Origin: Penelope pileata
Lineage: Eukaryota; Chordata; Aves; Galliformes; Cracidae
Reading direction: 5' to 3'
Assembly: GCA_013396635.1 (NCBI GenBank)
Contig: WBMW01000226.1
Location: 149,402-213,401, forward strand
Length of the DNA stretch: 64,000 nt
Part shown: positions 26,449-39,486 of the stretch, in pieces
Numbering within the stretch: position 1 is the first letter of the stretch
How the letters are laid out: each line of letters opens with the position of its first letter
Made by a program: the position numbers and the translations under genes
The notes under the pieces: generated by a model
The model's input: the letters and a program-made list of their open reading frames with translations, nothing else
Told to the model about the DNA's origin: nothing
Databases searched by the model: none

Positions 26449-28607
26449 GTAGTGTTACATTTGGAAAGCAGAAATGTGTTTTGCAAACAAAATAAATAAT
26501 AAGCTGGTATCAGTAAAAGTAAGGGATTCAAAACCAGACCAAACAAAGCTAAGAAATCTACCAAATATCTTACTCCAAGGAGAGAAGGCTAATTAAAGAA
26601 CATTAGAAGAGCCCCAGCGCTACATGAGCATTTCCAGTCATCTTTCGAAGTGACCACTTTGCATTACTTTTTATAATAACAATGTGCTACTTGCTTGCTT
26701 TTAAAAGGCTAGCATTATTTTTTTTTTTTAACACAGCAAATATTGATATTGTAAGTAAGTAGTTTCAGACAAGTTTGGAAAACAGAAACTATCTAATTGC
26801 CATTTTTTGTTTATCAATTATCAATATAAGCTGAAAATATCTCCTTTATGATGGATGTTTGAAGTCTGTAACTTATACTGGTAAAGATAAAATTTTATCT
26901 AAGTATAATGTTGTTCAGCACTTTGAAAAACCAGAACACTTTTCATCCGGTAGCCTGTGAGAGGTTTTCCATCCCTTTTCATTTGCAAATCAGTGCTTTT
27001 TGGGGTAGTCCTAGCCTAACCACGCACTAGTGCATAAAGCTGAAGAACTTCCTTTGCAGTTAAGGTATGCTTCAGTGGAGATGAGTAGCAGATAAATTTC
27101 TTTCATAGAGTGATAACTGTGCAAAAACAAATTTTAAGGATCCCTCTCAGCAGAGCAATTAACATAACAAATGTTCTTTAACTCCTTAAGGAACAGGCTT
27201 GAGAATGAGACAGGAGAGGGGGGATGCCCACACAGTCTGGACTTTGGGCATCAGCAGAAGCTAAGATCTGTTTCTTGTCATTTACACCATTCTGAATACA
27301 CACATACAGACAGACTCAGAATCATTTTCCTTTCCATACCTTTTAAAGGAACAGCCTTTCATTTTAACTGGGGTTTCACTCTTTGTACTAGAATAATGAA
27401 ACTGTGCTATTAGTTATGAATATCACATTGAGCCTCTAGCTGTACTGATACTGATATCAGATCTGATACTGAATAGATAGGTATGCTAATTTTACAACAT
27501 TAGCGTTATTACTCAATGGGGTGACTGAGACCAAAACAGAAATTCCTTATTAGACGAAGTGGGCGATGGTTGAAAAGTTGGGGTCGGGGTACCCAAACAA
27601 CATAATTGTGTTAGCAATGTTACTAATTTTTAACCACAGGTAATGGATAATGCAGGCGCTTGACATGGACTCAGCAAAGCCGGCTGCAGTCCATTGAACA
27701 TACATACTGTGAACAAGAAAAAGACGTTAGAATCCAGTGTAGTATTGGACACCTCATACCTCCATGGTATATATCCCTCTTAAATGCAATCTATTCCATA
27801 GAACTTAGACTCTTTCGAAAGTGTGTGGAGATCTGCAAATTTCACTTTGACTGGTACAAGTACAGACTAACACATGGTCTTTGTAAGGGACACCGCATGT
27901 TCTCCTGAATCTTGGCTTTTAAGACTTACTTTGCCTTAAAGTATGAAAAGGTTGAAACTGCTGTTTCCTTCAAAGACTTCCAGATGTTTCAAAGGAAAGA
28001 CTGGAGACTCAAACAAGGCTAGGCTGAATTTGCTCTTCTCTGAAAAATTCTGTAGTGGTCTCTGGAAATAATAGTAACATGAGCTCCTTCACAAGAGCTA
28101 CTCTTTCCCTCATTGGGATGGAGAATGGGCTCTGAAATCCTGCAACTCTAGAAACAAAATGTCTGACTGCCTGCAAGTCTATGCCTACAAGCTCTTTTCT
28201 TTGGAAGATGAGACTGTAGGGGTAGTTCCCATCTGTCTTAGATACTGTTCAGATAAAACCACCCTGAGGCATTCAGTACATCTGGAGACATGAATCAATC
28301 CTATTTTTTATCCGTCTGTTCTCTTAAAGTTCCTATTTTCTGAAAAACGCTTATCTGTACTTAAGTAGTTGACTCCATTCCTGTTCAACAAATCATTTGT
28401 TCATGATTAACATTTACTTTTGTGACACTTTACCTCCAGTGGGAAGTTTGGCTGCAGTGAAGATATATTTACCTAATTAGCCTAAAGGCATGTCTCTGAA
28501 GTTATACAGAAGCAATTTAGGATGTATAACATGTTACTTATTCCATATCAATTCCCTGCGTGAACTTTCAGAGATGCAATATAACATTCTGAGAAAGCAA
28601 TATGCTG

Positions 28608-28713
28608 TTATTACATAAACAATCTATCTAATTGTTCTTTTTGACAATTTCAGGGGGTTGTAGGATATTACAAAAAAAGCCCAAAGAAAGCATTCTTGTG
28701 CCCAGTTATAAAT
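28608..28713 (+). repeat. 106-bp direct repeat, copy A
   Basis: Starts TTATTACATAAAC and ends GCCCAGTTATAAAT. It is matched by copy B at 29516-29621, 908 bp downstream in the same orientation. I count four substitutions and no gaps over 106 bp, about 96% identity. The copies flank the solo LTR but are not part of it. The sequence belongs to no repeat family I recognise and has no coding potential. Confidence 0.93.
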
Positions 28714-28826
28714 ATACTGCCGGATAACTCTGTAGATCACTTACCATGTTCTACGGTAAATAAATAAATATTCCTTTACTTTGTGTATTTAGAGCACTTC
28801 TCATCATTTTTGATGAATTCTATAAA

Positions 28827-28873
28827 ATATGTAGTAGTATATGTAGTAATATGTGTAGTAATGCATGTAGTAA
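28827..28873. repeat. Degenerate ATGTAGTA minisatellite
   Basis: Four imperfect units of 11-13 bp around the core ATGTAGTA, ending 12 bp before the target duplication of the LTR. Confidence 0.8.
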
Positions 28874-28889
28874 TTGCATATTTTAATGT

Positions 28890-29396
28890 TGTTGTGGTTT
28901 AACCTGGCAGGCACCACATAGCCATTCACTTACTCCACACGCAGTGAAGTGAGGTAATCAGAAAAAAAGGTAAGGTTTGTGGGCTGAGATAAAGAGTTTA
29001 ATAGGACAGAAAAAGAAGGAAAAATAATAATAATAAAAGAATATATAAAACAAGCGATGCACAATGCCGTTGCTCACTACACACTGACTAGCCAGTCCTC
29101 AAACAGAAGCACTCACCCTGGCCAGCTCCTCTGGTTATGTTATGAGAGTAACTGACCTTTCGGTCAGTTTGGGTCAGCTGCCGTGGTTTTGTCCCCTCTC
29201 AGCTCCTTGTGCCCCCCAGGTCCTTGCTGGCAGGGCAGTGTGAGGAGCTGATGCGTCTATGGCTCTGTGTAAACACTGCTCAGCACAGCTAAAACACTGA
29301 TACGTAATCAATATTATTCTCACTCAAAATCCAAACCTTGGCACTGTAGCAGTTACTGGGAGGGAAATTAGCTCTATCCCAGCTGAAACCAGGACA
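28890..29396 (+). mobile_element. Solo LTR of an avian endogenous retrovirus (ERVL-like)
   Basis: The element is 507 bp long, starts TGTTGTGGTTTAACC and ends GAAACCAGGACA, so it has the TG...CA ends of an LTR. It is flanked by a perfect 5-bp target duplication, AATGT at 28885-28889 and 29397-29401. Start and end words, the internal GGTCAGTTTGGGTCAGCTG block and GTGTAAACACTGCTCAGC are familiar from common bird LTRs. No gag, pol or env sequence is present on either side, so homologous recombination between two LTRs probably removed the internal part. Five-base duplications fit the ERVL class, but class is inferred. An 18-bp perfect hairpin (ACTGACC-TTTC-GGTCAGT) lies at 29151-29168. Confidence 0.9.
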
Positions 29397-29515
29397 AATG
29401 TATATTAATTATATATTGCATTGTGCTACTATACAGTAAAATAGTCTATAATCATAAAAAATATTAAATAACAAAATAGCTTTTAAAATTAAAGATGGAT
29501 TATAGTTTCACAATT

Positions 29516-29621
29516 TTATTACACAAACAATCTATCTAATAGTTCTTTTTGACAATTTCAGGGGGTTGTAGGATATTACAAAAAAAGCCCAAAGAAAGCG
29601 TACTTGTGCCCAGTTATAAAT
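29516..29621 (+). repeat. 106-bp direct repeat, copy B
   Basis: Second copy of the segment at 28608-28713. The differences are one T/C change in the TTATTACAYAAAC start, one T/A in the AATWGTTC word, and two in the GCRTWCTTGTG word near the end. Flanking sequences of the two copies are unrelated, so the duplicated unit is sharply bounded. Confidence 0.93.
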
Positions 29622-32600
29622 TACGATGAACTAATGCTTGGTTTTCCCAAGCTAACCCAGTCTTTCTTTGTGACTGGTAATACAAGAGCTCACTACTAAG
29701 AAGTCTACATCTCAAAGTTATTTAATGAATGTTGTGTACATGTGCTTACCTTTGTGGATAGCCTGGAAACAGATGCCTTTGCATGCTGACAATTTAAAGT
29801 GACTTAGATGCATTTGATTCCTGTATTGAAAGTCTTAGAGAGTATTTGCAGCGGAAATGTGGAATGTGCTTTCTGCCAGTATCTGCACCTGAACGAATTG
29901 GATGTTTACCAATTTACTGAGTTCACTGTCCATACTAGGTAAAAGATAAGGCAGCAGAAACCTCAAACATTGATTAAACTACTGTCATACATATGAAGAT
30001 AGTACATCTGGGTACAGAAAGACCAGCTCCCAGTGTAAGAATACCTGTTTCTTAGCTTTACTGTTCCAGAGCTAGATTTTCAATAAGACTGATAATTGTG
30101 TGAATACAGTGTGCTGTTCAGATGAACTAATAAAAAAATCAAGAAAAACGTTCTTTACTGATCCTGTTAAATAGATGACAAAACTCCCATTCACTTCAGG
30201 AACAAATTGTTAACCCACGGTGACCCCACAATGACTCTGATTGTCTGCAGAGTTTTCTAATATGTTACTTCAAGCTTACCACATCAGGTCTTAATATTCA
30301 ACTGTAAATAAATAATAAAAAAAAACACCTTGCTTTAAAGCCCATAATTATTTGTTTATTCAGATTTCAGCAATAGGTCAAGGAAATTTATCTGCTTCCT
30401 ATGAAGTCTGCAGTATGTGCACTGTAACATGTAATAAAATTTATGAGCTCTAAGTTGCTATCTAAGTTGCTTTAAGATGCTAGTAGTAAATATTTAAACA
30501 ATATTTGAACACTATAAAAGAAATCAAAAATAATTTTATAAAAAAGTCAACAAAATTACAAAGGTATTTTGTTTTTGTATAGCAACGTTTACTAGGATAT
30601 AAAGCTCAATTATTGTTATCCCTTTTCATAAAAAGTAAATGTATAGATGTGGCTTTAAATTCAGGCTTTTAAAATTCATTTTTCTTTCAATTTTCACTCC
30701 ATTATATGTATACATACAAAGTTATATCCCACCTTTTTAACCCATCTATTTTTATTTTTGTTTGTCACTTCGTCATTTCACTTTCTCACCTTCCTTTATC
30801 TACTTGACTTTCGTATTAACACATCTTCCATTTTTTTTGTCCTTTCTTTAATGTTATTGCTTTTCTTCACTTTAGCACATAAATTATTTATATAATTATA
30901 TGCCTGCAAACTAGCCTTTCTTTGTTAAAACTCACTCCTAGTACAATCCTCTTTTCAGTAGTGGTCCAACTTATGATAATGCCCACCTTCATGAGTACTC
31001 AAGTTCATGCTATGTATTATGCCAGTGAAATCAATAAGCTTGATGAAAATGTTGTGTGCTAGTTGGCCTGTGTTTTTTGCTGAGGAGCACTCATTAAGCA
31101 AACTTTTTTTTTTTTTGTAAACGATAATTACTGAGTACAGCAAGACAAAACAGTTGTGAATTGTTTCGCTAATCATAGTTTCAAATGACATTTGAAGCTT
31201 TTTTCCACTATAAACATTTTTTTGCTTTGCCAATGAGAAGCAGACCATTTTAAAGACAGTTGAGCCAAAGTATACCAGAGCATTCCTATGCACTGTTTCT
31301 ATACCTGCTGTTTGTCTCTTTCATCCTTGGTTGTACCCACAGTTGCCCTGGTAGGATTACGTGGTGAGATGGTCTGCAGGGATGATTTATATTTGAAGGG
31401 AAAAAAATGAATTTTCAGTCTGAGCATGGTCCCGACTGACCTCAAGGTGAGGGCACATGCTACTGATGCTGTCAAAGCATAGGGATGGACATATCTGTCT
31501 TAGGACGAGTGAGGGGGCAAGACACTTCCTTAAGCAGACGCCCACTGTTAGATACTTTAGGATGATCATAAAATCTCAGCATTAGTAATGCTGACATCTT
31601 AGGAATCCACAAAAATTCATTATCAATCACCACAACAGTATAGTTTGTATCCACAAATAACTTACCTTACTTTGCTTAAGATAGACAACAGTCCTCAGAC
31701 AGTGGCAAAACTGAGGAACTGGACCAAGATTCTCATCATGCAGCTACATATGCCTCCACTTGCATGAATTTGAAGGAGTAAATCCCCTTCGTGCTGTCAA
31801 AGAAACTCAGCTGAAAGGCATTTCCTAAAATGAACATAGCAAGTGTTCCTTCTTTATTTCACAGTATTGTTAAATGAATTAATTAAAGCTAGTATTGAAG
31901 GCTAAGAAAGCTGTTCCTTGGGCCCCTTTGAAGTTTGGTGTAGAAAATAAACAGTTTTAAATAAAAACTAATACAATAAATTGTTTATAGAAGTAAGTTC
32001 TTAAAAAAAGGTATTATTTTATCATACAAATGAAATATTTGTAAAGCTTTCTCTTAAATTGACCAATAGCTTGTTTTCATATCGGATTCACTGAAGTGCT
32101 CCCTTCATGGCAAATCATCTGGAACAGATGACCTTATATGACTTTTGTGGTAATTAAGTGACTTCCCATAACGTCAGTAAAATAGTTTATGTACTCCACT
32201 GTTTCCTGGTTTTGGAAATGGAATAATTCTATCTTTTGATTAGAAACATTCTTATGTTTTAGACTACCATCCACAAAGAAAGTTTACTAGGATGTTTCTC
32301 CCTGCACCTCACATGCAAGTTCTGCAGCTCTAATACAAATTCTTGGTGGGATTAGAGCATAATTAAGGCAGAATAATTTTCCAAATGAGTAGAACTCAGA
32401 AATGCTTAGCTGTCAATGGTGCAATAGTTTAAGTCATTGGTGATTCCTAAGCTTTTACATTACTGTTCCACAGAGCATAATCTTAGTTTACTCAGCTGAT
32501 GTCTCTTAAGGCAAAAAACCTGAGTAGCTGGAGCATATCTGAAACAGTCCTTAGTAAATGTAAGAAACGTACAACCTCTGTTTTATCATCACTCATACTT

Positions 32601-34110
32601 CTCTACCGTTACTTCACAGGTGTTTTGATGAACAACCGTGGTCATGCATGACACACTTGACCATACTAAAACATCTGTAGCTTTTGTGTCTCTATCTGAA
32701 TTACAGCATCCATAGAAAAAGAATCATCTCAACTGCTGACATTCAATTTCAGTTTTTAATACTTACTTTACAGAGATGCAAATGGCAGCACAAGATTAAG
32801 CAAACTTGAGTGAGCTGAGCAATTAAAAACATTGTCTTGTGAAATTATTTTAAAACTCCACTCTCAGGCACCAAATATGTTAATCAAATCTCTACATTAA
32901 AGATTTAGAAAAAAATAAAATATCTGCTAAGGTGCTATCAATGTAAAACATTTATTGAAGCTATGTGACAAATAAGTGCAGTTGCAGAAGAGAAGATGGG
33001 AAATTTACAGTGTTTTTCATTCGTTTGTTTGTTTTTCAGCTGAAACCTCACCTTCCTTTCTAATACATTTTAAATTTACTTGCCTGGAAGTTGTATTTCG
33101 TATCAGCTACTCTTCTGTAGAAATCTGAAAAGGAAGGGCTGTGTGTCTATATGGGATCTGCTTGTGGTAAGGGATAATTCTGATCTGTGAAATGCAGGAT
33201 CAATTCTGCTAAGTAAGATGACAAGCATTATCCAAACTTGCAAATATTCACTATATCTCTCAGTGTTTCTAGATGGATTATTCTATTATAATAAGGAGCT
33301 TATGCATAATAAAACATTTTGTTTCCTTACTTTGCTTTAGTCTGTCAGTAATAGATTAGTTTGGAAGCTGAAGTAAATTAGTGCTAGAATTTATTACGGT
33401 GACTGACACAAGAACAAGTCCTAGTCTAATATTTGGTGCCTTTTATTGTCACTTTTAGGCCTGCAATCATAGCCAAAGCTTTATATACAACTGGACACAA
33501 GCTTTAATTCTCTACTGCAGCTTTTACAAGGTGATCTAACAACAGAGAACATCAAGGCTTTAAAGGCATTCTTTGGTGATTAGAGCACTTTTACTCAAAC
33601 TTCATCACAGTTTAAAGGAAGCTTAAGATCTTGCAGAAGCAAGACACCACCACATCTTCAAAAGGTGTTTTGCAAGCCTGCATAGCAAACAGAAAACTTA
33701 CCCCTGGAAAGGATAACCTTGAAGGAACAAGGCTGCACCTGATTTACCTGTCAGCTGGGTCAAGACAGCAGGTGGGAAGTTACTTTTCTTTCAAGGTATT
33801 AGAGAAGTTTTTTTTCAAAGTAAGCTTAAGTCAAGCATGAGTCACAGTTTCATTCCTATTAAAAGAAACTACTGCATTATTCAGCTTGGAAAGATGAAGG
33901 TTCAATATGTGTTTTTGTGTGTACTTCTTTAATGTGTATTTATATTAACTCCTGATGAAAATGAGAAAGTCCCAACTCAAGAAGCACTGATGCAGGCAGC
34001 GAGGCAAGAACTTATATTCTTAAGGCTTTTTTTCCCTCCACGTTCAAGATAAATGTTTATCTCTGAGGCTATAGAGTTTTCTTCATGAGGTTTCTGAGTA
34101 TTTCATTCGG

Positions 34111-34137
34111 TGTGCATGTGTGTGTGTATATATATAA
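34111..34137. repeat. (TG)n(TA)n microsatellite
   Basis: A short TG run passes directly into a TA run. Confidence 0.8.
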
Positions 34138-34923
34138 AGCAATTGCATTATCAGAATAAACAGACCACTTTATATACTGCGCTAAATGAACCAGAGTTTG
34201 ACCCTTTGTGAATAATTCAAGACTAGTGACCTCTTTTTCTTGTTCCTTCTCTCAAGAAAACCTTTACTTTCATTATATCCCCTTTTATTCATTTGATTCT
34301 ATGTTTGCTTTGTTTTTCTGTTGATTGCTACAGAAGAGTTCTGGCTGAGTATGAGGACAGAAGAGGATCCTGCTCTGAGGCTAACAGTGAATGGATATTT
34401 TTGTAATGTAAGCTGACATGGATAAGACTAAGGAGAGGGACCAAAAATCAAAAATACCAGTGAAGGCTCAGCTTTAGACAGAAAATTGTCTGGAATATTT
34501 TTCAATTTATAGTTCTGTAGAACAGTAAATGCAAACGTGTTCATACAAAGTAATATTACTTTCTGAGCAAAATTCCAAGACAAAGTTTTGTTCTTAGTCA
34601 TCTCATTATGTATTGACCAAATCTGTGTTGTAAGTAATAGTTCAGTTCTTGCCTGCGATGCTCATCCTTATTTGTGTGGAGTCACTTGTAACACACAGCA
34701 AAGACAGGTATTACAAAGCATTGCAGAAATTTTTTGCACATCTCTCTTGATAATTGTACATTTGTCTCTACTTGGTCAGACGCCAAACTTCTTGTAAACC
34801 CAGTCCCCTACATAGTTTTCCCACTCATCACTCACATAGACCTCATTTCCAAATTTGTGTTCATAATGTTCCAGAAACCTGACAATTAAATTTGGCTTGT
34901 TTCATTCTCTAGAGTACAGCTAT

Positions 34924-34927
<4 letters not shown>

Positions 34928-34970
<43 letters not shown>
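34928..34970. repeat. 43-base A run
   Basis: An uninterrupted run of 43 A is followed by GGAAAGGAAAGAAAA. I found no mRNA-like sequence or target duplication that would make it the tail of a retrocopy. Phenylalanine-rich minus-strand frames here come from this run. Confidence 0.95.
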
Positions 34971-34972
<2 letters not shown>

Positions 34973-36164
34973 AAAGGAAAGAAAATGGTACACTCAAATG
35001 ATATGGAAAAAGAATAAACAAGTAGGAGGCTGGAGAAGAAGTTTTTACCCTCTGAAAAAAAATAAAAAAGGTATAACAACCAGTTATGAAGTGTTTGCAA
35101 GTAGCACCCCTCCATTCCCTCACACTGCACTCAGTCCTTCTCGCTTCTGCAAAGAGCAAGTCCTGAAATCTCCCAAGAGTTTCCTCTGCAGCCATGCCAG
35201 AAGTCCTACTCCCTCCCTGTGGCAGGAGGCCCCCAAACTGTTTTTCCCGGTGACTTACAATCCTTTCACCAGTACAGCTGAATTCATGTTCTTCATGTTC
35301 TCCAATGTTTTTCTCCCTAAAGACATTCTTTCTTCTTGTTAATACTCAGTATGTATTTGATCCTCTCACCTCCACAAGACAATCAAGCATAGCTTGTCAG
35401 CAGTTTATTACTGAAAGAGAAACAGGAAGGTCAGAAAGTGGTTACATACATGAGTAAAGTGTAGGGTTTAGATAAAAATTTATGAGGTCTGATCCTTTGG
35501 CAGAGATAAGCTCCATATTTTAAAATTATGGCTTTAGATGATCAAACCAAACATAAACCCAAACTGAAAATCATGCAAACATTTATTTTTCTTTTACCAG
35601 AACTAAATCGTTATTTTGACGCTTTTGTGACAGCTACAAGACTTGAACCAAAACAGATTTTTGGTTGCAAGCTAAACACTACAAATAAAAATTGGCAGCT
35701 CCTACCAGGGACTTATTTACTATGAGCCTTATATGCACTTGATAGGAGCTTCAAAGCAATGTCATGTCACAGTCTATTCCCCTCTCTTGCCTCCTTCCCG
35801 CACGACTCACAGGCATGTGCAGCACAAACTTTCCCTCCAGCTACGTGACACTGAGATGCTTCACTTTGCATTACACCAGCAAGCAGCTTACATTCAGGAA
35901 CATTTTACATATGCCCATGATGGCCAATGGGAGGGGATATGGAGTATCTTTGAGGATATCCTGCTGTAGTTGAGAACAGGGTCCTTACTGCCAGCAGTAG
36001 CTACAACACATTCTCCAGTCCCCATTAATGTGAGGTCTTTGTCCCGATCATTTTATATAGGTATCTGTATCTTTGTGCTCTATGAGTTTGTGAAAAATGT
36101 AGCTTTATTAGAAAACCAAAGGCTGCACATTATAAATGCCGATAGTGAGAGTCCTATTGTGTGT

Positions 36165-36300
36165 GACAGAGAGGTTGCACAGAGAGGTTGTGGACTCTCC
36201 ATCCCTGGAGATACTCAAAAATCATCTGGATGTGGTGACTCTGCTTGAACAGAGGGTATTAGACTAGCTGGTCTGTCCTATACAATTCTGCGATTCTGTT
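36165..36300 (+). mobile_element. CR1 LINE 3'-end fragment
   Basis: The plus strand carries the CR1 3' region: the word CAGAGAGGTTGTGGACTCTCC, then CATCCCTGGAGATACTCAAAA, CATCTGGATGTGG and CTGCTTGAACAGAGGG, and an ATTCTGCGATTCTGTT octamer tail at about 36285-36300. Only about 135 bp is left, so the copy is strongly 5'-truncated. A short tandem of CAGAGAGGTTG occurs at the left edge. Compared with the usual element, the segment between CTGG and CTGCTTGA is shortened. It carries no coding capacity. Confidence 0.85.
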
Positions 36301-37770
36301 CCAAATAGCTTAACACTGGAGACTAGTGATAATAACACTTGCCTTTACAGGAATATGGGCTTTGATTTGCATAGAGGACTCTAACTCTACATGGGGAGCA
36401 AAGGAGAAAAAGTAAGAAACGAAGATTCTAACTGCAAAATTCATAATAGCTTCTCACATATATTTCAGTGTATGTAATAGAAAGGATTTACCTGTCTTTG
36501 CAGCTTGAGGCTTGTTTTTAGAATTATTTAAAAGTCTGACCGTGATACACAAGTAATAAAATCAGCGGAGATATGCAGTTCTGACAGTAATACATAAAAA
36601 GAGTCTGTCTCATTTTAAAATATTGATTCATACTAGTTTTACTTCATCAGTTTCACAGAGGTATTCTAGATTTATATCAATGCAAGAAAGATTAGAAACA
36701 AACTCAACATCTGCAACTTCGATATTTATTATTAAGAAAACTGTGGTTCTTAAACTGATCCATTACGGTTCCAAACCTCTTAGTCTCACAGTACACCTTT
36801 TCTACTAAAAGACAGCTAATATATTTTTATGACTTCTGGGGTATAACATTTAACATAAATCTGACCCTCTAGCTTAGACTTACAAGTTTCTCCTCCCTGC
36901 AGAATGAACATGCAGTTGTAATTTGTGAGTCCAGACCTCTTGTTCACTGTGAGAGATTCAGTGAGTAGCCTTCAATGGACTTCAGCAGTTTCCCCATACA
37001 GAGGCTAGGGTCTTTAATAATTGTAACCTGAAATTACAGTCAGAAATAGCCATCAGATGGAAACAGATAGTACATTAAAACTTTCACAGTGTTCTATTTG
37101 TATGTGGATGAATACACTAAGCAGAAATTTGGCTCTTAGCAATCAACAAGTATGCCAGGGTTCAATGCTTCAAAGGCAAAGGAATTTTTCTTAATTATTT
37201 TGAGTGGTATAAGTAGCTTCTCCACTTCCATAAATTATAATAAGAGTAAATGTAGAAGCATTAATTTTCCTGAGCTCTGCTTATGCTTAATGTGCAGCTG
37301 CAGTCTTTCTTCACTACCGCAGTTAGTTCATTAAAGCTTCTCAATTGTACAAGTGGTCTGCTTTTTCACTTAGATTACAAAGTGTTTAAACAAAAGTGGA
37401 ATGTTCTCTGTAGCTGTGATTAATTTTACCTGAAGAGTTCACAAAAACTGAAGCTTCTTCAAGACATATATTCTCTAGCTATTTTTTTTTCCTTTTACAT
37501 AAAGGAGTAGAAAAAGTATTTTTCAATATGTGACACTTGAACACTTGATAAGCCTTTGTTTTTCTCTTTGTGGCAAATCGGAATGAGAATAGCAAAATAG
37601 CAGTTTAAGTAAATAAGTTTAAAATAATGATTCTTGTGGTACTGAAGCCTTTGTGAATTCTTTTTTTTCAAGAAATTGAAACATTAAAACAATCTCAAAA
37701 GAAATTGTTATATTGACTAAGCATACCTACTCTGACTTCTTGCCAAGAGTGTTCTGTAAAGAGAAATTGT

Positions 37771-37860
37771 GGTAGGAAGGCAGAAGGAAGAGCTGAGGAG
37801 AAGAGGGAAGGGAAGAGAAGAAGAGAGAAGGATAGAGGAGGGAAGGAGAGAAAAGAAAGG
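37771..37860. repeat. Polypurine tract (GA-rich)
   Basis: Almost entirely A and G over 90 bp, with uninterrupted purine at 37795-37832 and 37834-37860. Such tracts can form triplex (H-DNA) structures when mirror-symmetric. The symmetry here is only partial. Confidence 0.85.
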
Positions 37861-39376
37861 CCCACAGGGTTTGCAGTAATATTATTTGAGAAATTTGTAC
37901 TTATGTACAGGCATGGGTCTGGATTTTGGCATATGTGTTGGATTGCTGTGGGTTATGCTATGGGTTAGGCACGTTCTAAGTAGCTCAAGAGAGTCACTGA
38001 GATTCTGGAGGGCAAAACATTCCCTCCTTTGAGGAAAGATAAATGTTATATTCCATCCATACAAATCACTTTGAAGTGACTTGCTTACAGGCAATGCACG
38101 TATATTAAATGCAACAAAATAATACATTGTATTAAGAAAATTGCATTTGTTTTGCAGTATAATTATATAAGTATAATATAAGAATAACGGATCAAAATGT
38201 TCAAGATGACTAAACATTATAATCAAAAAATAAAACACGTAATTTGTATGAGACAACGTTCAGAGGAAAATGATAATCTGCTAAACATAGATAATTTGCT
38301 GAATTATTTATTTGATTTGATATAATAAGAATACAGACTACAGCCACAGATCCAAATTACTGATAACTAGCTTAAGTTTTTTCAGCTCACACATGGACTG
38401 TCAATGTGTCTCTTCTCACACTTGACCTCCTGGAGGTCAATGAAGCTATGTAGCAATGTACGCTCCCTGATCTCTGACTTTGTTAAAAAGTAAAACAAAG
38501 AAACAAACAAACAAAAAAAAATAAGAAAATCTGTATTGAATTAATACCCAAACAGAAAATCTTACCTCTGAAAATCTTTAAAAAAAATAAAGGAAATAAA
38601 TTCATGAATTGAAAACTCTACCTACCTAAATAGTTACAGTGCCTCTTAAGAGTAGTGCTCTGATGCATTAACAGTAGAGGCAGGAGCTCAGCTTAACTAT
38701 CACTGCAGCTTAAGGTACACAATTACATTCTTCAGCGTCGACATTTTCACCTCAATAAGCATAATAATGCCATGCAGATGCAGACTAAAATCCATAATTT
38801 CAGCACTCTGCTTCTACTCACGTTGATTATAATAAGGTATGGCACTGAAGCATGCACAATCCCCCATTTAATTGTCAGCATAGCCCTTCATTTAAACAAG
38901 AAGTTAGTTAACAGTGTGCCTTCTACAGTGGATGTGGGAGGCATTTCAAATAGCTGTAGCTAAACAGGGAAAATTAAAAGCACCAGTAAAAACATGTGTG
39001 AAAAACTGGTGATGACTTAAATTTACCTCCAGTTTCTCAGTGGGTGTTAATGCAAATTGAGAACAGAATATGATATGTTTATATTTGCAAGAAACGGTTT
39101 GCTTTTTTTTCTTATCTTATTTTAAATGAGGAAAAGTTTCCCTACCATTAGCATTATATCAATATAAAACATTAAGTCAGATAACAATGAAGGATAAATC
39201 AAGTATGAGTAATAACAAATGTAAATTGAAAAATTAATATATAATATTAAAACTAAACATAAGAAAGTCACACATAGAGATTTCACATTACCTTTTGTTT
39301 GCTAATTAACTTCTAGTAAGAAGGAGAACAGCAATATATAGTAAATAGGAAACATGATTTAAACTAGGACAGTAGT

Positions 39377-39438
39377 CATATATTTATACATATATATATA
39401 CACATTTCAATCATACATGTATGTATGCATGTATATGA
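39377..39438. repeat. AT/TG-rich simple sequence
   Basis: Mixed TATA, ACATAT and ATGTATG words, including ATACATGTATGTATGCATGTAT. Confidence 0.7.
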
Positions 39439-39467
39439 ATCAAAAGGTTGAAAAATATCCAGCTGGT

Positions 39468-39486
39468 AAAAAAAAAAAAAAAAAAA
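39468..39486. repeat. 19-base A run
   Basis: Uninterrupted A run with no recognisable retrocopy upstream. Confidence 0.9.

Larger units (their letters stand above)
19201..28607. other. Long non-coding AT-rich region, no gene seen
   Basis: About 9.4 kb with no recognisable gene. Open frames up to 110 codons (20766-21098 plus) resemble nothing known. Simple repeats, the sequencing gap and the AT palindrome are listed separately. The stretch 24360-24620 is less AT-rich than its surroundings and includes a NF-E2/MAF-like word. The stretch 22740-22870 also has a more complex composition. Confidence 0.55.
29622..36164. other. Non-coding AT-rich region, no gene seen
   Basis: About 6.5 kb without recognisable genes or transposon families. 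Short frames such as 30955-31293 minus and 34998-35342 plus show no family features. The stretch 35090-35240 is richer in C and G than its neighbours. Frame 35733-36248 is open over about 172 codons with one TAG at 35967, but its last part is CR1 and the remainder has no recognised motif. Confidence 0.55.

Noticed and set aside
34909..35195. Frames with a long phenylalanine run
   Set aside because: Artefact of the 43-base A run on the opposite strand.
35733..36248. Frame of about 172 codons with one stop at 35967, overlapped by a second open frame
   Set aside because: The last part is a CR1 3' end, the rest has no recognisable motif, and a frame with one stop of this size is not surprising in 64 kb examined in six frames.
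37882..38256. 124-codon minus-strand frame
   Set aside because: Rich in F, Y, I and L from AT-rich DNA, with no recognised motif.
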